64,000 nucleotides of DNA, from contig LS997563.1 of assembly GCA_000469685.2 (NCBI GenBank), positions 7,502,437-7,566,436 on the forward strand, read 5' to 3'. The DNA is from Haemonchus contortus (Eukaryota; Nematoda; Chromadorea; Rhabditida; Trichostrongylidae). Made by a program: the position numbers and the translations under genes. Below, one piece after another: positions 36,101 through 47,086 of the stretch (position 1 is the stretch's first letter; every line of letters starts with the position of its first letter). The notes below the pieces were generated by a model. The model saw only the letters and a program-made list of their open reading frames with translations. It ran no database searches and was not told the origin of the DNA.

Positions 36101-36481
36101 CAGCTCCGGAAAAGAGTCGAGAGGGACTGTAAGAAGTAGTAAAAAGAGTATGCAAAGTAGCTATAGAACAAAGAGATCATATGAACTTCATCTTATCCAA
36201 CACGACCCCTCTCTCCAAACAAAATAGTACATCCCGGTCTGTCGTAGAATACAGACTCGATCCATCTCGACTCATACCTACGTCGCCTCAACAGAAAAAA
36301 ATCTTGACAATCATGAACACCAACGAATCTAAGTGTTATAGGCAAAAACACATTTTAGCAGAAAATTATTAAAAGAATACATTGTTCTTTATTTACCTTA
36401 GAGAACAACTCCTTTGTCAAATTCCCAAATGTCCTGCATGGTTGACGCATTACAATCTGTGCTATCGCAATGCTATCTAAT
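27151..36481 (-). CDS. Nudix hydrolase, CoA pyrophosphatase type (NUDT7/NUDT8-like)
   Basis: Predicted to hydrolyse CoA or acyl-CoA to 3',5'-ADP and phosphopantetheine. Exons: 36481-36397 (5' extent open), 35596-35531, 35461-35327, 31150-30983, 29948-29805, 27291-27151; phases agree. Seen: [39 protein letters not shown] joined to [20 protein letters not shown], a complete Nudix box GX5EX7REUXEEXGU with the metal-binding REXXEE glutamates; [19 protein letters not shown]; and the C-terminal [15 protein letters not shown]. The last five exons give 217 aa, close to NUDT8. The C-terminus LYS is not a peroxisomal SKL signal, so a mitochondrial or cytosolic (ndx-3-like) enzyme is more likely than a peroxisomal (ndx-8-like) one. 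The Nudix box is split by a 4.2-kb intron holding an RTE element, and another intron holds a Tc1 foldback. Start codon not identified. Confidence 0.85.
27464..29013. mobile_element. Tc1-like foldback transposon, copy B, in Nudix-gene intron
   Basis: 1.55 kb, flanked by TA on both sides (27462-27463 and 29014-29015). Arms 27464-~28115 and ~28351-29013 are inverted copies, each with the Tc1 helix-turn-helix region (plus 27830-28115; minus 28675-28360). The ~235-bp centre encodes a degraded [20 protein letters not shown] and GGSFMVWA. Homologous to copy A over its whole length, including the same point where the catalytic part runs into the inverted arm. Not autonomous. Confidence 0.85.
29436..29521. 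repeat. Diverged half-copy of the MITE at 54145-54303
   Basis: GTCTGACGTGA and CACGTGACATCGA, then CCCGCCCATTGAAT and GAACTGTGCC, follow the same order as the right half of the element at 54145-54303. Lies in the Nudix-gene intron between exons 29948-29805 and 30983. Confidence 0.5.
30626..30904. repeat. Short element with 15-bp terminal inverted repeats
   Basis: CCTTTGACGACAATG at 30626-30640 is the exact reverse complement of 30890-30904. Both halves also carry CACCCACCGG near the ends. A ~45-bp unit starting CTGAATTCAGTAAA is tandemly duplicated inside (about 30732-30818). No open frame. It lies in a Nudix-gene intron. Confidence 0.55.
31361..34757 (-). mobile_element. Full-length RTE-clade non-LTR retrotransposon
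   Basis: 3397 bp, bounded by the 12-bp direct repeat gtcaacaaagta (31349-31360 and 34758-34769). One intact ORF occupies almost all of it, with a 79-bp 5' leader and an almost absent 3' UTR ending in short repeats (atcacctgt twice), all typical of RTE. It sits in the sense orientation inside an intron of the Nudix gene. The intact ORF and perfect duplications indicate recent insertion. Confidence 0.92.
31370..34678 (-). CDS. RTE retrotransposon polyprotein: AP endonuclease and reverse transcriptase
   Basis: 1102 aa, uninterrupted. Order: ~150-residue N-terminal region of unknown role; an apurinic-endonuclease-type domain (about 155-400) with [30 protein letters not shown] and TGSDHRLL, which nicks the target DNA; then a reverse transcriptase (about 620-890) with [36 protein letters not shown] and the catalytic FADD in [12 protein letters not shown]; and a C-terminal region with a GRPPTRW motif near residue 1050. 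It performs target-primed reverse transcription. There is no stop or frameshift and the key catalytic residues are present, so the element may still be active and could be the driver for non-autonomous repeats. Confidence 0.95.
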   Translation of the reverse strand: MADRGINRRPKVTGTCPETQVDSGDGLLDSAVLGRYTLCSSQAIHAYVCGETVGAVGILPIDSAKSLHSSDEQVTLGSIWEAIRGRLQKQSPSSNPPRQSLASYTMGFSFTARNSNKNGPHSPEPEGAPNTAALGRTARERLLKSQGQNRLPKRRRTKMAICTFNARTLASEACIEDLMMQARKIKYDVIGLTETRRHRPLHAVFETGEELFLGTCDSRGVGGVGVLVNTHLAMNIDSYGSLTTRIGRLRLRRCGSIPALTIFVAYAPTSSYEEEELEAFYMDLERLYREDHTFFKVIVGDFNVKIGPRRTAEELHIGTHGVEWNEQGERLSEFIMTTHTIHGNSQFQKPSHLRWTWESPGGQFHNEIDHIIFNRRFCLTDVAVVPKFYTGSDHRLLRARFCFSVRGERAMKFRKRSPKTSINWDHFASLASKWEDSVIDNIDDEYNRLVEHLHDSARKAESPQVAKRRLSSRTLELIRQRGIARATGNYQQTSEFAKLCREAIKEDLKERRAAVMDEAAEAGRSIRKARRSFANYKTKMTSLRRPDGTVTASRRAMEKVIYDFYSDLFDSHVYLPTHHLRQDEYIAPSVLPSEIRHAIKSMKNCTAPGPDRIKPEHLKSVPQVIIKTLARLFTRYLSECKVPTSWKTSKTVLLYKKGDPDDIGNYRPICLLSVIYKLFTRVILNRIGRILDEGQPCEQAGFRRGFSTIDHIHTLTRLIEVSREYKMPLCLTFIDLKKAFDTVETEAVIEALGNQGVPTQYIRVLRELYDNFTTRISPFYKEVIINVKRGVRQGDTISPKLFSAALENIMRHLEWEDLGVKVDGRYLHHLRFADDIVLITPNIEQAERMLAEFDNACGKIGLRLNLTKTMFMKNGLVPDAPFTLNGKNISECSSYVYLGREVNMMNDLAPELCRRKRAAWGAFKNIEGVVKKTKNIRLRAHLFDTAVLPALTYASETWTLRKQDEHAVSVAQRALERTMLGISLYTQVQKGIRSSELRQRTKIRDAVDHAKKSKIRWAGHVMRYSDDRWTRAVTDWIPRDIKRTPGRPPTRWSDFFTKALNERNVDPRVPGAIHWTTLARNRDEWRRYWRPLEEIDDQRDDR

Positions 36482-39400
36482 CTGCAAGAATTTAAAATTT
36501 GGAAAAATTTAAATTTTTTTCAGGCAAGCTTGCACATATTAAAACGACTTTCTCCCATTAGCCAACACAAAAAAAGATTCTTGCACTAAATCCACTTCAT
36601 ATAGCAATGAGTTGTACAAAAATGCCCAGATTCATCTGCATAGGCGACAAATGCCGCGCTAATAAGGTGGTTGTAAACAAAGCAAATATCGTAATTCGAG
36701 GATCAAGCGATACGGTAACCACAAGCTAAAGGACATCCCATAATCGAGGAATTCTCATAAAAAAGTGGTACACCAAAAAGTACGCGCAAGCTTTCAGGGT
36801 TAAAACTGGCACTCTGGCTTATATCAATAATTTTTGGAATTTAATATGGCTAGTTTATGCTAAATAAAATTCTAATCGTACCAGCCCTTGACTATGCAAA
36901 ATAGAAATAGGCTTGACAGAAAAGTAGTACCTCATCCATAAATCTATCCTTTTTCTCAAAAAAAAAAAACGCCGGATTTTTCAGTAGCTTTTTCTGCTCA
37001 CTTTGTTTCGGCCGCTGATACAACAGTGACCATCCGTTTTATAAGTTGCAACCTCGCATAGACGTATTTACTCGCAACACATCTGCCCCTTACGAAGCAG
37101 TATAAAGAATGCATTCCCACTGCCACTCAGCATCACTGAGAAGAAGTACTCTACCAGATAAATTTGTGATGCAACATCCACCGCGAGCGATCGCGACGCG
37201 ATTGTACCAGCCAATTGAACCGAAACCACGCTCGCGTTTCCATGATCTCGCAAGCCCAGGCACACGCGCCGCAACCGCTCGCTTCCCTAACTGTCTACCT
37301 CCACACATCATTTTGGAACAACGTACGAAATACCAATATTGAGCATACCTCTGCTTCTGCAGAGCCAGGTACCAAGTTAATTTACAACTTATAATTTCTT
37401 TAAGAAGATATTCAAGAAGATAACAGTAAATATGTCAAAGTACTTCATGAACTGCAACAAAAACGAGGAAGATTTTGATCCAAGATTTATCCAATTTACA
37501 ATAAATACGACATTTTGGTTACCGTTTATTGCACCAAAATTGAATTCAACGTTACTGTAATCAGCATAAGCATCATAATTTCCAACAGATATATATCAAA
37601 TATAGTGTTCAACATCTATGGGAAGACACAAGAATTTCATACAATACACAAAATCTACTTCAACATAACAAATAAAACCGAATTCTGATAACTATGGTAT
37701 CAAAAGACTCAGTTTAACAGCATAACTGAATTTCAAAATCTTTGAGAATACGAAAACTTCGATAAAATATTATACACAGATAAGGGATACACCTCATGAT
37801 CGAGAATAAGCGGAACTCAGAAATATGGGCTAGTATACGCATGAGGGATCAGCCCAGGATCTTTAGTAAGAGAAATCATAAGACAGGTCGTAATGAGGGG
37901 TCACAATGACCCTAGGTGGGATACGATGAAACAAGTGGGAGATTTACCCTGCAGGGGGTAGCCCTCACACTATCCATTCATCGCCGACAAACCCAGCTGT
38001 CAAAGACAAATCGTGAATCGTGGATTCCGCTCATTCCTGATCAGGAGTTCTAGCCAGAAAAAGGTAACTTCGAATCGCTAATATGTCATCTACCCGTGAC
38101 CGGGATGATAAGGGTTAAGTACTACGAAGGACATCCAAAAAAGCTTTGCCCACACGTAATAATACATATGTTAGTGGCTGGCTATTAGACGTACCGTACT
38201 GGAAGCAACCACCACGTCAGCCTGTACGAATTTCGGATGGAGCCGATTACAACATATACGACGAGCAGTAGTACCAACAACCATGGCAGTACAACACTAA
38301 ACAAACACATTTCTGCCACCATCACCATTATTTTTCGAGAAAACCAAACGATCTTAGCATTCTGTCACCTTCAGACCGATTCAGACCACGCCAGCGAGTG
38401 CGACGTGGGTGAAGATCTGAAGGAAACGGATCGTAAGCAAAAAGTGTCAAGCCATGCAGTGCAGCACACACACCCACACAAGGTTACAACAAAAACGATT
38501 CAGTCATGAAAAGGGATCATTTTGAGGGACGCAGGAATAAAATAATACTACTCAATATATATTTCAGAAAAGATATCTGCTTCGATACACAGAACGGCAA
38601 ATATACGGAAAACAGTTTCGATTCACGAACTCAAACTTTTGATCCCTCATCCCAGCTATCCCGAAGGCCTAACCACACCTCCATGACATTACCCACTCTA
38701 TGAGGCTGCTTTCAGACCTCGACGTCCGTCCGTCCGTCCGTCCGACGCGTGCGGGCTGCAACGGCGGCGCCTGACCTCTGTTGACAACACTGGATCACGT
38801 GCCAGCGAGCGCTGTCAACACTACTCTAGCGACCGCCGTCGCAGCACGCACGCGTCGGTCGGACGGACGGACGCCGAGGTCCGAAAGCGGCCTGACCCAA
38901 CCAAAAACATCTTCCAATTACTCTAAACTCAAAAAACGATCTGTAATGCATGGCATACCATTGACCGGTCAACCGCTTCTTAGATGGTCGTGAATGAATC
39001 GTTCTTTCTGCAGTTCTTCAACGTTATTGATTTGTTAGTATGACAAAATTCCCCAAAAAGCCAGCATGAAAGACTATACACACGGGCGGCTGCGTGAGGT
39101 ACCCACAGTGGTGGGATCTAATTATTCGGCAACAAGATAGATGTGAAATTTAGCAAAGCAAGCTCTAGCTGGAATGAATCCCAAACTTGACTATTATCCG
39201 GCCACAAATAAATTATTACGAACGATAATATTATGACAAAGTGTTAAAATTTATAAGGGGGAACAAACCGAAGAACTAGTTCAACTTCCGTTTCAAATAA
39301 TTTCAAAGGCAAAATTGCTACTCGGGACTCTACAAGCGTAAGGCACTGGAAGACTGTTCAAAGCAGATGCATCTGAGAAACTATGAGAGCGATTACTATG

Positions 39401-40100
39401 GGAACTTTTATGAAATGGTATCAAAGCGCAAATAAAACTAAAAATAAAGCATTAAGGCAATTCAAGTTAAACATAAAAAGGAAGCTATATGAAGGAGAAT
39501 GTGCAAATAAAACTGTAAAACGAACACCCGCGAGGTACATCACAGAGCAGTAGTGCCATCATCACGAGTATCTAAAACACAATGATAAAAAGAAATGATA
39601 AAAAATCCATATAATAGCATGACACCTGCGACGCCATATATAGCGAAATTATTTTAAAAATCTTGTTTTTAAATACTATTTAACTCCAAAAAATCATAGC
39701 CTTTTTCTGAAAACTGATCAATTCGAAATTTTTCGAAAGGACAATACTTTATGAAAGGAATTATAAAGGAAATGCCTTTGAGCACTTAGACACTTGTTCT
39801 GTAACATTTCTGCAAAACTTTCTCAGCCGAGGTAAAGCACCACCTTGGCTGAATAGCCTCCAAAAGTCATCAACAAAAGGGCACATGCACTATAATGCTT
39901 TAATGAGGCAATATCTATCGAAATGAGATGACTTCCTTTCAATTTCACAGAGGTTTTGCACGATTGCTTTGAAAATACTTGGAACATCAACAAAAGACAC
40001 ATCCCAAACAGAGAAGTACGCACTGATATTGCTGCCGACGCTTGATGTGATATAAGCGTACGACAGTCTTACATTGAAAATAGAGGACTTTCCAGTAGAT
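36482..40100. other. Intergenic stretch between Nudix and Hook genes
   Basis: Contains the MITE at 38704-38892. A CpG-rich patch at about 37160-37300 could be the Nudix promoter or an unlocated first exon. Otherwise AT-rich with no exon I can support. Confidence 0.5.
38704..38892. mobile_element. MITE with ~70-bp inverted repeats
   Basis: 189 bp. The two halves are imperfect reverse complements: GGCTGCTTTCAGACCTCGAC from the left and GGCCGCTTTCGGACCTCGGC from the right, followed in both by a CCGT tetranucleotide run and CGACGCGTGCG. Flanked by TGA on both sides (38701-38703, 38893-38895), a possible 3-bp target duplication. GC-rich, non-coding. Confidence 0.75.
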
Positions 40101-43100
40101 TCACCGGAGGTTAAAAGCGTTGGCTTGCTTCTGACGAGAGAGAAAACTTCGCTCACGAGCCGAATCTGCGTCCTCTGCCATACGACTGCACTCATCAACG
40201 CGTTTGGCCTGAACAAGGCAAACTTCTGATTGATTCAACCTAGTAGAAGATAACACTTGCAAATGTAAAGAGCGTGATCTTACCATGCCATAAAACGCTG
40301 TCGTCAGCAGCCGCTGCTCCTGCTCATGCATTGTACTGGTCCGTTCTGCTTGTTCTTCGAGCTGTTTAATTCTTCTGTCCTTCTGCTCGATTTCACGTCG
40401 TAAGGAGTCGAACTCGTGACGACTAAGCCCTCCTTCAGCTGCACATTGAGCTGCTCTTTCCTGTAAATTGAGCGGTAGAAATCGATTAGCGACCCAATCA
40501 ATAATAAAACTGGAAATTGAGATAAGTTCGAAACATTTCTTATTCAAGTGTGGCGTGCATATGCGTCATAATGATAATCAACGATGACGATGCAACAAAG
40601 GTACTAGCAAAAAAACATGCATGACAAGAGTAATGAAGTAAACCTTAGCCCACAAAATCTAGTTCCATTCATAAAACTTCTTCGTGGTAGTCAGTAAAGT
40701 GAATGTATCGGACCACTCCACTTATAAATCCATTCAAAATGGAGCTAATAAATTCCAAACAAAAACAACTAACCTGATCGATAATAATCTGTCGTGCTTT
40801 TTCCAAATATGACCTCTTGGATTCACGTTCTTCTCGCAATTCTAACTCCATTTCCTTCATTTTCCCTTAAATTTCCAACCCAAATTTTTATAAAATACTT
40901 CTTGCAAAAAAAAGTGAGAAAAAATAAAATTAATTGAAATTTCATTCAAATGCCTCTGAAATGCGTGTTAGAAAGAAGAGGAAATAGCGGTCCGTTGAAA
41001 TTAGTCACAGTGGCAAAAGAACAGAAAATTTAAAGTTGGGTATTCAACATGACGCTCGAATGTTGATAGTTGTTGCTACTCAGTCGGTCTCTGCCTCTTC
41101 AAAAGGATTAGAATGAAAAGCAACGGAGACCCTTATGAGAAAGAATCATATTCAAAATTGAACAAAAAAAAGTTAGAAAATTATTTCTGAAGTAATCACA
41201 CCTTCAGCCAATAACTGCGCATCCAACGCTTCAGCAGCGCGTTTTTCAGACAGTTCTGCTTTCTGCTTCCATTGATCAACTTCGATCGACATCTTTTCCG
41301 ACTGAAATGAAGCACAGCAATTGTTTAAAATATCGAGCTTTAAAACTCGATGAGTCATCGTCAAAGATGTGACAACGACAACGACAACAACAGAGAAACA
41401 CTTGCAATCCTCACCCTTAACTTCACTTCGGTAACATCGCCAGAAGAGGAAGCAGCAGCTATCTCAACGGAACGCTCCAGCTCTTCCACTTTTGCCTTAA
41501 TAACACTCACAATAGAGAACCAATTAAAGAAGTATTGAATAAGGAATGGTGGTTCGGTCAAAATGTGAAATTCTTACCTCCAAGTCTGTCTTTTTCTTGT
41601 TTGCCAAACGCAGCTCACTTTCCAGTTCATGATTTCTTCCTTTAACCACATCCATTTCGCCTTTTACCACTTCTAACTCTTCCATTTCTTTGATCCTCTC
41701 ACGGAGGCGGGAGTTCTCCAGTTCGACATTACGAATACGATCCCTTAAAATGTGGATATTTTAGGTAATTGATAAAATAATAAGGCATTCAAACACCACC
41801 TACTAGAAAGCTACATATGAAACTGTATTGATCCTATTCTGATAAACTACGTTACGTTAAGAGAACGCCCTTCGGTCGAATGAAAAAGGAACTGAGAAGA
41901 TGTGAAAGAGCAAGAGAAATGGACCACTTACTCCATCATGCTTCCATCTAATGACGATTCGCCATTTGTCGATTCGAGCATTGATGTGTGTAGACTATGT
42001 ACACTGTCCATCATTGATACTGAAATAGTGGAAGACTTTAGCAACCAGTTCTGAGCACGATTCTCGCAACAATACCACAAAAATAGGAGAAATAAAGTTT
42101 TTGTCAAAGAACCATTATAACCATAAACCATAACAAAAATACAATTGATTACACTTCCCGCCTACGATTTCTTTTCAATATCTGCAAAGAGTAGTTGTTT
42201 TTGAATAAAGGGTATAGATCAGGTTGTTGAGGGAGCAGGGCATAGTAAAAGTCGACAAGTAGAAGCTGTCCTGATCTCCCATCTCACCGAACCTGCTCTG
42301 TCTTTGTCATCTTACCCATTTCTCTAGGTGAATGAGGAATTTGGGGAGTATTAGTGGATTCGAGGGTTTATATAGCCCTGCAGCTCATACGTCTTACTCC
42401 CTGCGTTAATCCCACCCGTCGCGGGGTCCGCTGCAACTACCACACATAAATTGACCAAGTAATTACAAATAGGCAGCAGAACATAACAGGAGATTTTGAG
42501 CAATGGACTTACATTCGTGTGATATTTTATTCTCCAACAGAATCTTCTCTTGAACGAGACCTTCAATTCGAACTTCAGCAGCAGCCAAACGATCCTTCGC
42601 AGTGGCTAACTCATGCTCCAACTAAATGAACGACCCGTATTGATCGAGAAATAAGTGCTATGAAAAACCTTTATCGGTGAATAAAGAGTTTATGAATTTG
42701 ATAGTGAATTGAGAACTCGAAGCTGATCGACAGCTGACACCAGTTCATTCACAAGCTCCTAGCCAAATTCAATATGCTGGTCCCGCTTAAGAGCGTTCGT
42801 AGAACTTCTGAGCTTACATCGATCAGTCACTTCTCGTTTCTTTGAACTTTTTACTTGAGCTATCCATTTTTTGCTTTTTTAGGCTACATCTCTTACGAAC
42901 TTGACTTCTTTGCTTTTCATTTTCATACATAAAGCCAGAACAATTGCTTACATTAACAAAACCAGTAGTAATAACAAAAAAAATAAAATAAAAATTTCTA
43001 ATAAAAACACAATAAAAAATGTTTCTCACCTTATCCACCTTAATAATCAGCTTGTCGTTTTCTCGAGTCTTCTCCTCGGATAAGGCTTTATAAGAGCCCA

Positions 43101-46100
43101 TTTGAGTGCGCAACGCCTGGAGAGAGGAAATGGCTATACAAATTAGCACAAATCGTAGCAAAGGAAGGGCAAAGAAACAAAAGGAACAGGTGGCCCATAG
43201 CTTCACGGACCTTATTTTTTCGTTGTTCGTCCTCAAGCAACATTCCATGCTCGACATATGATTTCACTTTCTCTCGTAGAACCAACAGCTGAAATAAACC
43301 AAGGTCTAACAACAATCGAATGGCCATTGCAACCATTAAAGCAATTATATACTGCGTAAAAACATCGCTGAACACTAATTTATTGTATTCTTCGAATAAA
43401 TACTATAGGTAGTGATGAAGTTCCAACGCTATAGGAGCCTAAACATACCTCGGCACGATCGTTGCTGCTATCTTTGGCTTTATTCTTCAGCTGCTCGTAG
43501 GCCTGCTGCAACTTTGCGTGGTCGGCTTCTTTTACTCGCAATTCCTCCACTTCATCACGTAGACGTCGAAATTCATCTTCAAATGGCCTTATCTGTCCAA
43601 CCTAAAACAATCAACGGTTTTGACATAATCAATTTGACATCGATTTCGTTCAATAACCTTTGTTTTAAGATCTTCATTTTCCTGCGAGACTGAATCTATC
43701 TTTCCTTTAAGTAATTCCATTTCCGTTTCTGCTTCGATGACTTGTACTTCCAAACGCGCCTTCTTTTCCTGATAATGAAAATAGCATAGCCTAGGGAGAG
43801 CTCGTGAAGAAAATGAAACCCATGACTCACTCTGAGATCTATAAGATCCTGCTCAAACGCTTCAGCACTTTTTCCTTTCGTCAGTTCGTATAGCTGCTGC
43901 CGAGTCTTTTCTAGTTGCAACTCCAAGTTGTCACGATCTTGCCGGAGCTCCGAATTCTAGAAAGAAATTAATTAGACTAGAAGGGCTAATTGTTATAGAA
44001 GCATGACAAGAAACATAATCCTGTTTGAAGGCAGTCATAAAAGATATGAGAACAGAGATGAGGACGAGAAAAGTGTATAAAGGACGAGTTTCACACTTGA
44101 ATTGCTTTTCCGACATTGAAACGAGGACATCGCGAAACAATTTAACATAACTACCGAGCCGCATGTGGCACATACACACATATGGGAGCGACAAACAAAA
44201 TGCCACAAGCGCTCACGAATAGCGGGTACAGAAGGGCACCGTGTGAATAATGGCCGCCGATAGCAGCTACGAAGCAATCAATTGCTCGAAGGATGGTGGA
44301 TTTTTTGATTGCGACCGTTCGCATACAAAATTGATGCAAATATAGCATATGATTATTCGTAGAGAAACCCGATGAACCCGCGAAATTCGCCACAGCACAG
44401 GCTATGGCAGCCACATGCAGGAAAACAGGTTTCTTGGCGCGTACGTCCATGAGAAAATTTAGATATAGCGCTAAGATATGTTGTAAAGTGATTTATGAAC
44501 GGCCTCAGCGGGTATAAAAACAGCAATCGATTGGGACGAGGACATCATGTGAGGCATCAACGACACTTAGACTTTATCACAAAACTATACATTCATGGTT
44601 GAGAGAAATCACCTCAAAAGACGCTGAGGGTCTCAACGTGGAGCAATATCGCTTCAAACTTCAACTTGTCACAAAGTACTGACGGTGCTCGCCTTGGATT
44701 CAGAGATTTTCGAAGGAATTTATCAGTAACATTGCCGAGGTGAGCAAATAAAAGAGTTAAGTGGAACAACGACGCGTAAAAGAAAAAGAAAAAAAGGGCT
44801 GTGCAGTTTCTTGGTTATCTCGCAGCGATTTTCTCTTGAGAGTTTGAGGAAGGTAACTTTGCTTCCAAGCAAAAAATGCTATCATAGCAGTGTGATCTCA
44901 TGCACAAAAAATAGTATAACCGTTAGGGAAGCAACATTGAACACTATCACATAAAATCTAGTAAGTAACAACTTCTTATCTTGTTTTTGGTATTACACGA
45001 CTTGAAAGTAATGAGAAGAGGACTTAGTCGAAGGTTCAGTGTTTTGTGGGACAGCCCACATAGGCTGGCGTGACTAGCAGAGAAATCGATTCAGGAAGAA
45101 CGATATATAGCCTTTAATTATCTGAGGAGGAATTAGTTAGTGAAAAAGACATGTTATAGAGAGAATGTAACTGAAACTTTCAAATTATATAGTAGCAGTA
45201 CCCGCATGTATCCAAGCGGGAGAGGAAGATACGATTCAAAAAGCTCCCATTCGTTCTCGAGAAAAGAAAGGCAACACACCTCCTTGCTTAAAGAAGCTAA
45301 TCGGCCTCCCAACTCATCACTCGTACTTGAGCTCCCGGCGCTATTAGGTTTCTAGAAAAAAAGACGAGAGTGGTGATCAATATACAAGGACCATGGCATA
45401 TGAAAGAAAAGAAAAGAACTCTACGCACCACATCTGGTAACACCTCCTCTGATGTAATTGGTGTGGGAATATCTCTCTTTTCAGAACCTTCTATAATGGA
45501 TTGGATGGCAGTCATGACGCCACCTTGAACATCAGGATCCAGCATAGTGATTCCATCGACAAACTCTGAATAGCGAAAGACTAAGTATCCAGCGCACTTA
45601 TAAACTCGAACCAAAATAGCAAAAAAGGCTTATTCCAGATGCTTTTCAGCCTTAAATAAACGTAATGAAAACGGAGGAAGGGTGTAAAACAAAAGAAAAT
45701 AATTTTTTTTTTGTCAAACCACCCAAGGAATAGAAATGGAACTCACTTTTTTGTTTGCTGCCTAAAAATGCAGCTCCAACGATGAGAACAGCCATCTTGA
45801 GCAATTCTGTGGTAGATCCCGTTTCAGCTGTAAAAAGTTTTCCGGATGAAATGAAGCGACCCAAATCTTGAAATTGATGCAAAGAACAGGATGTTAAAAT
45901 GAAGAAGAGCATACAAAGCTCTGAGTGTTTTTGAGAGATGAAACCATGATGCTAAAAAAGAGAGCCAAGAGCCGTCCTTTTTAAACTTACAAGTTTCAAG
46001 CAAAACCACTTGCCATCTAACCGACACTTATTTATGTGTTAACGCGCTCCACAAAGTACTATGAAAAAATCTGGAAAATTCATATAAGTTTTGTTACCCA

Positions 46101-47086
46101 GCCCAACTTAACTTAAAAATAGGCTTTGGAGAGATGCAAACGATATTGGTTCCGTTAGTGACAGATGTAGCTTGCCAATGGTGCATACCGAAAAACACTA
46201 CAGGGATTACATTAGAATACTACACCGGGGAAACCGTATGAGGATCCACGAGTTTTAGGAAAAGGACTAGCGGAATCATGAAAAACACTTTATTTCCTGA
46301 GGAATTTTCTGCACTTTAGATTCGCATCCAGGGAAAAGTGAAAAACGACCAATAGAACTTACCGAACTCCATTTCATCGATATCAAGTAAATGTGTACCC
46401 TTCACGATTCTATGAACGCACTCTTCGTAGTACTCTCCTAGACTGCGGATAAGCTAAAACTGGGTCTAGTGAGGATAAGAGGGTACAGTAGTCCATCGAC
46501 AAATTTGATTAAAAAACTGTGCAATAAAACTTCTATAAAAGCGTTCACGGAAGTTAACAATCTCGAACTTTACTAACTTTACGAAGATTGTTGGCTTTGA
46601 CTCTCCAATTTGAATCGGAGTCATAGTGTGCAATTTTTTCAATCCACATTTCATTGAAGAAATCTTCGTCTCTGAAAAGAAACTAAACTTTACAAAAAGC
46701 ATTTATATAACCGAAACACTACGAAAGACAACATTTCACTTCTTTAGTCATAGAACGCTTCAGCGCAGCTCGAAAGAAACTGGATCTACTTATTGCCCTC
46801 AATGAAGATTTTTTATGCGAAAGTTTGACGGAAAGTAGTTTCACTGTCTGCTATGGAAGCTGGATGCTGCGTTTTCTCAAAAAAAAATTTTAAATCAAAG
46901 AACGGGCTTGTTCTTTGTGTAGACGACGTCCAAATTCAGAGCCCATTACACCGGAAACCACTTTCATCCGATAAAAACAACTACTAGATTAGCAACTCAC
47001 ATTCCATGCAGAATCTCACCAAAAGCACGACCGCTCCGGAGACATTTCGGCTCCAGACTTAACGTTGTCAAACATAGCGATTTCAT
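40101..47086 (-). CDS. Hook-family microtubule/dynein adaptor (ZYG-12/Hook orthologue)
   Basis: Links cargo or nucleus to dynein and microtubules. Nineteen exons were joined: 47086-47001, 46671-46578, 46453-46363, 45866-45747, 45565-45429, 45351-45280, 43956-43831, 43768-43658, 43601-43449, 43288-43211, 43116-43030, 42621-42513, 42019-41932, 41743-41578, 41495-41415, 41301-41202, 40865-40774, 40460-40284, 40208-40101. They total 2076 nt (691 aa), near the usual ~720. Seen: N-terminal Hook domain ([52 protein letters not shown]), then coiled coil from about residue 200 ([40 protein letters not shown]), ending in [11 protein letters not shown] and [13 protein letters not shown], the conserved Hook tail. 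C. elegans ZYG-12 has a membrane-spanning tail; none is seen here. Every join is phase-consistent. Confidence 0.92.

Noticed and set aside
42823..42915. Extra Hook exon ([14 protein letters not shown] region)
   Set aside because: The flanking exons 43116-43030 and 42621-42513 already join in phase, and no acceptor/donor pair fits this stretch.
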